The notes under the pieces were generated by a model that saw only the letters and a list, made by a program, of their open reading frames with translations, made no database searches and was not told where the DNA came from. Positions 9,115 to 13,523 of a stretch of 13,523 nt of DNA are shown here, piece by piece; position 1 is the stretch's first letter; every line of letters begins with the position of its first letter. The stretch is from an uncultured Gemmatimonadales bacterium (GTDB taxonomy: Bacteria; Gemmatimonadota; Gemmatimonadetes; Longimicrobiales; Gaopeijiaceae): positions 1 to 13,523 of the forward strand of contig CALJKZ010000658.1 of assembly GCA_937983085.1 (NCBI GenBank), read 5' to 3'. Position numbers and translations under genes: made by a program.

Positions 9115-10863
9115 TTAGTCGTCTACGCAGCCGGCGCCGAGCTTGCTCTTGAGCAGATCGGACTTGAGAACGTGGCTTCCGGTCGTCGCGACGACCTCGC
9201 CTGCGAGCAGCCCGACGGTGATCTCCGCCAGCCCGGCGGTCCGTGTCCCGACGCGGACCTTGCGGGTCTGGAAGATCTCGTCCGTCATCCGGACGAACAC
9301 CACGTGGCAGCAGCCTTCCCAGTGCAGGGCCTCGGTCGGGACGACGACCGCCGTCGGGCTCTCCCGCACGACGATGCGACCGGTGCCGAACGTGTTCGCC
9401 CGCAGGTGCCCATCCGGGTTCTCGACCGTCGCACGCACCTTCACGGTGCGCGTCGTGTCGTCCACCTCGGAGCTGATCCAAGCGACGTCGCCGGTCACGG
9501 CGCCGTCGCGATCTCCGTCGCTGCGGAAGACGACCTTCTGCCCGACGGCGATCCTCGAAGCCTCTTCCTGTCGCACGTCGAGAACGAGCCACATGCGCCT
9601 CAGGTCCGCGACGATGAACATCGGTGCAGAGGAGTCGACGGACTCGCCCTCCACGACCTCGCGGGCCACGACGACGCCATCGAAGGGCGCCACCACAGGA
9701 ACGAGATTGGCCGTCGCCACGGCGTCCAGAGACTTGGTGGTCTCTTCCGGGATACCGAGGAAACGCACGCGCGTGATCAACTCGTCATCGCTGTGTCCCT
9801 TCAGTGCTGCGAGGTCGACCGGGAGCCCCAGCGTTGTGAGTTTCTGTTGCGAGGTGAAGACCGCGATCCGGGCTTCACGAAGCGCGGCTTCGGCGGCCTG
9901 GAGCTCGGCCCGCTGTTGCTGCACGTCAACTCTGGACTCTGCGACGGCCGTCTCTGCCTCCTGCAGGTCGCCCTGCGATCGGAAGCCCTCCTTCGTCGAA
10001 GTCGTCACGCGATCGAGGCCGCGACGTTTGAGGGCCACCACCTCCTCCGTCAACTGGAGGGAGGCGCGGAGCTGCTCGATGCGTGCGGCCTGAACGTCAG
10101 TGAGCGCGAGAGCCCGGAGGAAGGCCGACTTCGCCTCGCCCGCCTCCGCTGCGTCAACGAGCGCGAGCAGGTCGCCCTTCTTGACGCTGTCGCCGATCTC
10201 CTTGTCGACGCGCCAGACGATGCCGTCTGCCCGTGCCGCGAGCTGCGCCACACGAGTCTGGTCGTACCGGATCTCGCCTGGAGCACCTACCGACGCGGAC
10301 ACCGGCCGCTCTCGCACTTTCTCCAACTCGACTCCCGCCTTCCGGAGGGAGTCGGCGGTCGCGAACTGGATGCGTACGAGGTGCGTCTGGCACGTCGCCG
10401 AGTTCTCGGAGCGATCCGCGTTCGGGTCCGCCGAGACGGTGGGCGTGTCATCCGACCCGGGGACGTCCCCCTTGTAGGCGACGTCCGGGTGGCAGAGCGT
10501 GCACTGCGACTCCGGCACGCCATGCTCGCGACACCAGTCGGCCGCCGCAGCGCCGGTCAGAATCTCCGGGTGACAGACCGTGCACTTCGACTCGGGAACG
10601 CCGTGCTCGGTGCACCAATCCGTCGGGTCGTCACCGGCGAGTTCGGGGTTACAGGCGAGGCACTTGGAGTCCGGTACGCCATGGGCCTCACACCAGTCCT
10701 CGGTCTCTGCGACCGCGTCGGAGCCGGCCAGCTCCGAGAAGCCCGGAGCCTTCCAGCCGGTGTGGTGTCCCCATACAGCAACCGCAGCCAATGCCACGAG
10801 GACAAGAGCCGTAGCGCCGTGGTCCGCCAGCACAGTTCTGAGTCGCGACTTCGTTTCACTCAT
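9115..10863 (-). CDS. czcB: CzcB-like RND adaptor with three WC-H-C-C repeats
   Basis: This 582-residue periplasmic adaptor (membrane fusion protein) is longer than usual (about 400-520) because of an N-terminal extension. An N-terminal membrane anchor (about 17-32) is followed by three Cys/His repeats at 56-71, 82-97 and 109-124 (for example DWCTEHGVPESKCTVC), then an acidic linker and a CQTHLVRIQF segment (158-167). The adaptor core follows: first barrel-sandwich half (about 185-240), helical hairpin (about 245-340), second half with VAPFDGVVV (391-399), beta-barrel with MWLVLDVRQEE (424-434), and membrane-proximal domain. A further Cys pair lies in EGCCHVVFVR (517-526). Two repeats read as CxxCH, but they match the non-heme repeat 1 and are better read as metal sites. 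The start overlaps the outer-membrane factor's end by 8 bp. It should link pump and channel and may collect metal for them. Confidence 0.95.
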   Translation of the reverse strand: MSETKSRLRTVLADHGATALVLVALAAVAVWGHHTGWKAPGFSELAGSDAVAETEDWCEAHGVPDSKCLACNPELAGDDPTDWCTEHGVPESKCTVCHPEILTGAAAADWCREHGVPESQCTLCHPDVAYKGDVPGSDDTPTVSADPNADRSENSATCQTHLVRIQFATADSLRKAGVELEKVRERPVSASVGAPGEIRYDQTRVAQLAARADGIVWRVDKEIGDSVKKGDLLALVDAAEAGEAKSAFLRALALTDVQAARIEQLRASLQLTEEVVALKRRGLDRVTTSTKEGFRSQGDLQEAETAVAESRVDVQQQRAELQAAEAALREARIAVFTSQQKLTTLGLPVDLAALKGHSDDELITRVRFLGIPEETTKSLDAVATANLVPVVAPFDGVVVAREVVEGESVDSSAPMFIVADLRRMWLVLDVRQEEASRIAVGQKVVFRSDGDRDGAVTGDVAWISSEVDDTTRTVKVRATVENPDGHLRANTFGTGRIVVRESPTAVVVPTEALHWEGCCHVVFVRMTDEIFQTRKVRVGTRTAGLAEITVGLLAGEVVATTGSHVLKSDLLKSKLGAGCVDD

Positions 10864-12277
10864 CCCGTGTCCCTTTCACTTCTGCCTGTTGGTCGGATGG
10901 GAGCAAGACCGGCTGCGACAGCGGCATGCCGGTCGCGGCCTCCACCTCGATGACGCCGCGCTGGTAGCGCAGCAGGGTCTCGAGGAACGTCCTGCGTGCA
11001 CGGAGGGCTCTCTGCTGGGCGGCAACCCAGTCGAGGACCCGCAACTCGCCGGCACGGAATGCCCGCTCGATGAGGTCCTGGTTGCGCCGAACCCTCGGGA
11101 GCACGTCCCGTTGTTGAGCCTCGATCTCCGCGCGAGCAGTTCGCAGATGCGCTCGCGACTCGTACGCCTCCGCACGGAGTTGGTGCAGAGTCGCCACGTA
11201 GTTGGCTCGTGCGCGATCCCTCGCGACGAGCCGCTCCGCGATCTCTCCCTGGTTGCGATCGAAGATGGGGATCTCGAGGCCGGCCGCAGGACCCAGGAAC
11301 GAGTCACCCTCGGACTCTCGTTCGAAGCCGAGGCCGAGCTTCAGGCTCGGGTACTGGCCCAGGACTGCGAGCCGGAGTTGCTGCTCCGCTTCCTCGTACG
11401 CCGCTTCGAGCGCACGGAGCTCATGCCGCCCGGCGAGGACGCGCTGCTCGAGTTCGGTGTTCGTCGGGTCGGAGAACACTGCCACCTCAACTCGCGCGTC
11501 TGCGTCCGTGAGATGGAGTTCGTACTCGGGAGGAAGTCCGAGCTGCGCGTTCAGATCGCGTCTTGCTGCCGCCGCCTCCGCAAGCGCGAAGCGCTGATCT
11601 CGCTGCATCTCGGCCAGCTCCAGCTCAGCCGCAGACACGTCCAGATCGGTGCCCTCACCCGCGTCTCTGCTTCGCTGGGCGAGGTCGAGCATCCGACTCC
11701 GTATGCCGACCGCTTCGTCGAGCATGTCCGCGATCTGCACGGCCGCCCTCACAGCCAGGAGCCTCAGGCGCGTCTCGCGAACGAGCCGCCACTCGTCGCT
11801 CACGATCGCCGCCCTCACGGTCTCGATGTGCGCGGCTGCAACGGCCTCTCGTGCCTCGCGTTGCCAGGGCTGAAGGAGGTCCATGAGCAGGTCCGCATCG
11901 ACGGAGTGCCCGTCGGCTCCTCCGATGCCGCCGCGCCAGGCAACGCCGACCTCCGGGTTCGGCAGAAGACCGGCTCCGACCAGCAGGGCCTCGGCTTCAC
12001 CGATCTCGAGACGACGTGCACGGAGCTCGCGGTTCAGCGTCAGCGCGACGGCGACCAGCTCGGCCTCGTTCAGCCCATCCGCGAGGTCGAAGGACATCAT
12101 GTCGGGGAGCGGCCCGTCACCTGGTGTCGCGTGCTCGATGACCAAGTCGTCGAGCGCTGCACTCCGCAACGCCGCTAGCTCGTCGTCTGGGACGAGGGGG
12201 TGTGGCGCATACGAGACGCACCCGGAAACGAGGATCGCCGGCAGGATCGCCGCGAACCATCTACGCAACACGAACAT
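10856..12277 (-). CDS. czcC: CzcC-like outer-membrane factor lipoprotein
   Basis: This 473-residue TolC-family protein has lipobox LVSGC (Cys 20). The two structural repeats open with ALTLNRELRARRLEIGEAEA to GLLPNP (residues 78-108) and QYPSLKLGLGFERE to LEIPIFDRNQGEI (308-346). Long Ala/Glu/Arg-rich helical stretches lie between them. This fits the outer-membrane channel of a heavy-metal RND system. A GGAGGA ribosome site precedes the ATG. The end overlaps the adaptor gene by 8 bp, so the three efflux genes are in the order C-B-A and likely translationally coupled. It is only distantly like the outer-membrane factor on the plus strand (2017-3444), so the two are not a recent duplication. Upstream is a 111-bp gap containing a strong hairpin. 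Confidence 0.93.
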   Translation of the reverse strand: MFVLRRWFAAILPAILVSGCVSYAPHPLVPDDELAALRSAALDDLVIEHATPGDGPLPDMMSFDLADGLNEAELVAVALTLNRELRARRLEIGEAEALLVGAGLLPNPEVGVAWRGGIGGADGHSVDADLLMDLLQPWQREAREAVAAAHIETVRAAIVSDEWRLVRETRLRLLAVRAAVQIADMLDEAVGIRSRMLDLAQRSRDAGEGTDLDVSAAELELAEMQRDQRFALAEAAAARRDLNAQLGLPPEYELHLTDADARVEVAVFSDPTNTELEQRVLAGRHELRALEAAYEEAEQQLRLAVLGQYPSLKLGLGFERESEGDSFLGPAAGLEIPIFDRNQGEIAERLVARDRARANYVATLHQLRAEAYESRAHLRTARAEIEAQQRDVLPRVRRNQDLIERAFRAGELRVLDWVAAQQRALRARRTFLETLLRYQRGVIEVEAATGMPLSQPVLLPSDQQAEVKGTRDE

Positions 12278-12348
12278 GAGAGTCCTCCAGCAGGTTGCTC
12301 CGCAACGCCGTGCGCGAACTGCGCTTGGCCTAGTGCGACGAGCGGGAA

Positions 12349-12375
12349 CGACTACGAGCCGATGGCTCGTAGTCG
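12349..12375 (-). terminator. 12-bp perfect hairpin between Cys-rich gene and efflux genes
   Basis: CGACTACGAGCC and its exact complement GGCTCGTAGTCG flank a 3-nt loop, giving a perfect 12-bp stem. It begins 13 nt after the stop of the Cys-rich protein gene and ends 71 nt before the outer-membrane factor start. On the minus strand the hairpin is followed by TTCCCGCTCG, not a U-tract, so it is not a standard intrinsic terminator. Partial termination, attenuation or a 3'-end stabiliser that sets different levels for the sensor and pump genes are all possible. The rest of the 111-bp gap shows a small GTTGC/GCAAC hairpin and no convincing promoter. Confidence 0.5.
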
Positions 12376-12388
12376 GGCTGGAGGTTGG

Positions 12389-12838
12389 CTAGCAGCGGAG
12401 CCGAACGGTCCGCAGGCAGCGTCTGACGATGTCGGGGCGCGGTGGACCGCGGTCCCCGACGAGTGGACTCCGGACCATCGGGGGCGCGGCAGTCAGTGAG
12501 GCTGGGAGGACGGCGCGTGTCGCTTGCGCCACCTCATGATGAGAGTGGTCGGGTGTAGCGTCCGACGGCGAGATCGTCAGCTGCGGCTGCTGTAGAAGGA
12601 AATCCTGACAGCAGTCGTCTTCGCCCTGGCCAACGGCGTCGTTCTCATTCGCTTCGTGGCTGCACCCGTCGTCGGCGATCGGCGGTGAACAGCTCAGGTC
12701 GACGTCGCAGCAACGCGCGGACGCGAGCTCAATAGCTGTGCTGCCATCCTCGTGCACGCAGAGCACGAAGTTGCTCTGCAGACAGCCCACGAAGAGCTGC
12801 GCCCACACGATGAGGAAGATGGCGAGAGCCCGAATCAC
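12389..12838 (-). CDS. Cys-rich exported protein of metal-efflux operons
   Basis: This 149-residue protein has an N-terminal hydrophobic segment (residues 4-18) ending FVGC, either a signal peptide or a weak lipobox (Cys 19). The mature part has LCVHEDGSTAIE (26-37), a Cys cluster (C43, C44, C50, C59 followed by H61) and DDCCQDFLL (74-82), then a His patch (H98, H100, H101) and a basic tail with C141 and C149. The LC-x-DG-x-AIE and DCC-x-D segments resemble small proteins often found at the head of Czc/Cus-type operons, where a C-x-DIPL motif is usual. Their function is unknown to me; periplasmic metal binding is likely. The GTG start overlaps the sensor stop (GTGA), so it is coupled to the sensor gene. 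Family likeness is from memory and moderate; coding status is fairly sure. Confidence 0.75.
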   Translation of the reverse strand: MIRALAIFLIVWAQLFVGCLQSNFVLCVHEDGSTAIELASARCCDVDLSCSPPIADDGCSHEANENDAVGQGEDDCCQDFLLQQPQLTISPSDATPDHSHHEVAQATRAVLPASLTAAPPMVRSPLVGDRGPPRPDIVRRCLRTVRLRC

Positions 12839-13254
12839 CGGCTCGCCCCGTTCGTTGCAGTCGCGACGCCGCCGAGCTTCTCGATCATCTCTTCGGCGAG
12901 TCGGAGCCAGAACGGATCAGCGAGCGTGTAGTACGCGAGCTTGCCCTCGGTGCGGTAGTCGACCGCCCCGAGCGATCGGAGCGTCCGCAACTGCTGCGAG
13001 GTGCCGGACATCGAGACTCCGAGCAGTTCCGAGATGTCGCAGACACACAGCTCTCGGCCTTCGAGCGCGATCAGGATTCGAAGGCGGCTCGGGTTGCCGA
13101 GTGCCTTGAACGCGTCCGCGGTGCTGCGAAGAGCCTGGGCTGGCGGAAGTCGATCCCTGGCGGCAGCGAGTTCCTGCGGATCGACGCAGTCGATCTCGCA
13201 GACGCCGTCGGTGGCGCGGCGTTGCATCGTCGCGGAGCCGTTACGCTTCATCAC
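12835..13254 (-). CDS. ArsR/SmtB-family metal-sensing repressor, CadC-like
   Basis: This 139-residue protein is a winged-helix repressor. The metal motif ELCVCD (C70, C72) lies in the alpha-3 position and an N-terminal CEIDC (C19, C23) matches the CEIFC of staphylococcal CadC, giving the four-Cys site that senses Cd, Pb or similar soft metals. The recognition helix region is SMSGTSQQLRTLRSLG (81-96), followed by the wing (VDYRTEGKLAYYTL). The second, zinc-sensing site of CadC (D-x-H and H-x2-E in alpha-5) is not conserved: the region reads LADPFWLRLAEE. The start may be GTG 13254 or ATG 13251; neither has a Shine-Dalgarno sequence, and the predicted promoter lies so close that the transcript may be leaderless. 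It is the first gene of the minus-strand unit and probably represses it without metal. Family sure; metal specificity inferred. Confidence 0.93.
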   Translation of the reverse strand: MMKRNGSATMQRRATDGVCEIDCVDPQELAAARDRLPPAQALRSTADAFKALGNPSRLRILIALEGRELCVCDISELLGVSMSGTSQQLRTLRSLGAVDYRTEGKLAYYTLADPFWLRLAEEMIEKLGGVATATNGASR

Positions 13255-13266
13255 TTCATGAAACGT
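13243..13266 (-). promoter_or_regulatory. Imperfect inverted repeat, probable ArsR/CadC operator
   Basis: Half-sites ACGCTTCAT (13243-13251) and ATGAAACGT (13258-13266) are complementary at 8 of 9 positions around a 6-bp centre. The repeat covers the start codon of the sensor and touches the proposed -10 element. The size and position fit ArsR-family operators, which are imperfect 12-2-12-type repeats over the promoter or start. It also stands out as AT-richer than its surroundings. Confidence 0.6.
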
Positions 13267-13291
13267 TATCGGTCTGCCGCGGCGCGGTCAA
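13265..13291 (-). promoter_or_regulatory. Probable promoter of the sensor-efflux unit
   Basis: On the minus strand a TTGACC -35 element (13286-13291) and a GATAAC -10 element (13265-13270) are 15 bp apart, slightly short of the usual 17. The predicted start of transcription would fall around 13254-13259, at or within a few bases of the sensor's GTG/ATG, so the mRNA would be leaderless or nearly so. The inverted repeat at 13243-13266 would let the repressor block it. The -35 match is good, the -10 partial. Confidence 0.45.
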
Positions 13292-13389
13292 GCCGGAACG
13301 CGCGCGCAATCAGACCCGCCGCGGCGAGGCGGCACCAGCGCAGAAGCCGCCCGGGGAACGGCTGGCCGCCGCCAAGGGCAGTCGCCGAG

Positions 13390-13523
13390 TCAGCTGGTCG
13401 GTTCGTTCGGTGGCCTACCAGTGAGGAACCCCCGCACCAGGTCCCGGGTCAGGGAGTCGCACCGCGGGTCCGCGAACATCAGCGCCACGCGGGCGTAGAG
13501 CGAGTCGCGGAGCGTCAGATAGA
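13390..13523 (-). CDS. Unrecognised protein, C-terminal fragment
   Basis: An open frame enters from the right edge and runs 43 codons to TGA at 13390-13392. The fragment reads YLTLRDSLYARVALMF, then ADPRCDSLTRDLVRGF, and ends in a polar PPNEPTS tail. The mixed hydrophobic/charged pattern looks like two amphipathic helices, and codon third positions are G/C-rich as in the neighbouring genes. This supports a real gene end, but no family can be named from so little. It is read in the same direction as the sensor gene and stops about 135 bp before it. The gap (13267-13389) holds the proposed promoter and a small GC hairpin (13316-13332) without a U-tract, and no other gene. Confidence 0.5.
   Translation of the reverse strand, partial: YLTLRDSLYARVALMFADPRCDSLTRDLVRGFLTGRPPNEPTS

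Noticed and set aside
10480..10580. CTVCH and CTLCH in the adaptor as c-type heme sites
   Set aside because: Both fall at the end of the WC-x2-H-x2-P-x-S-x-C-x2-C repeat, whose other copies end in CN or CD, so the following His is incidental.
10580..12178. Plus-strand 532-codon frame opposite the CzcC-like gene
   Set aside because: It is antisense to a gene with a lipobox and both TolC-family repeats; no domain is visible in its own translation.
13316..13332. CCGCC/GGCGG hairpin after the right-edge gene as a terminator
   Set aside because: The stem is short, GC-rich background produces such stems often, and no U-tract follows.

Overview
The window is a dense, high-GC stretch of a Gram-negative bacterial chromosome or large plasmid that is almost entirely devoted to heavy-metal handling. 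Outer-membrane lipoproteins, periplasmic adaptors, GTG starts and short overlaps between genes all fit a Gram-negative host. The Cys-rich TRASH/YHS-like modules and the membrane cytochrome suggest Planctomycetota or a deltaproteobacterial/myxobacterial relative, but the sequence alone does not settle the phylum.

Plus strand, 1-4879: a tightly packed unit that begins upstream of the window. It contains the tail of a TRASH/YHS-like metal-binding protein, a membrane protein with one CxxCH heme-c motif, a secreted protein with tandem TRASH-like cysteine modules, a small Pro-rich/His-tailed lipoprotein, a TolC-type outer-membrane lipoprotein, a Tat-exported two-domain multicopper oxidase, and a 32-residue Cys-Cys membrane peptide. 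This looks like a periplasmic copper-handling unit: bind, oxidise and pass out.

Minus strand, 13254-4922: a second unit read towards the first. In order of transcription it encodes an ArsR/CadC-type metal sensor, a Cys-rich exported protein, a CzcC-like outer-membrane factor, a CzcB-like adaptor with three Cys/His repeats, a CzcA-like RND pump with the D-D-E proton-relay signature of divalent-cation pumps, a lipoprotein with two more copies of the same Cys/His repeat, and a short CDF-type transporter with Cys-rich tails. A good -35 element, a partial -10 and an imperfect inverted repeat at the sensor's start codon suggest an autoregulated, possibly leaderless promoter. A strong 12-bp hairpin separates sensor plus Cys-rich protein from the efflux genes.

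The two units converge at about 4880-4921. The right edge (13390-13523) holds the C-terminal end of an unrecognised minus-strand gene. No transposase, integrase, tRNA, rRNA or CRISPR array is visible.

The most unusual element is a short Cys/His repeat (consensus W-C-x2-H-x2-P-x-S-x-C-x2-C). It occurs five times in two proteins of the minus-strand unit, the pump adaptor and a lipoprotein, and is a candidate shared metal-relay module.
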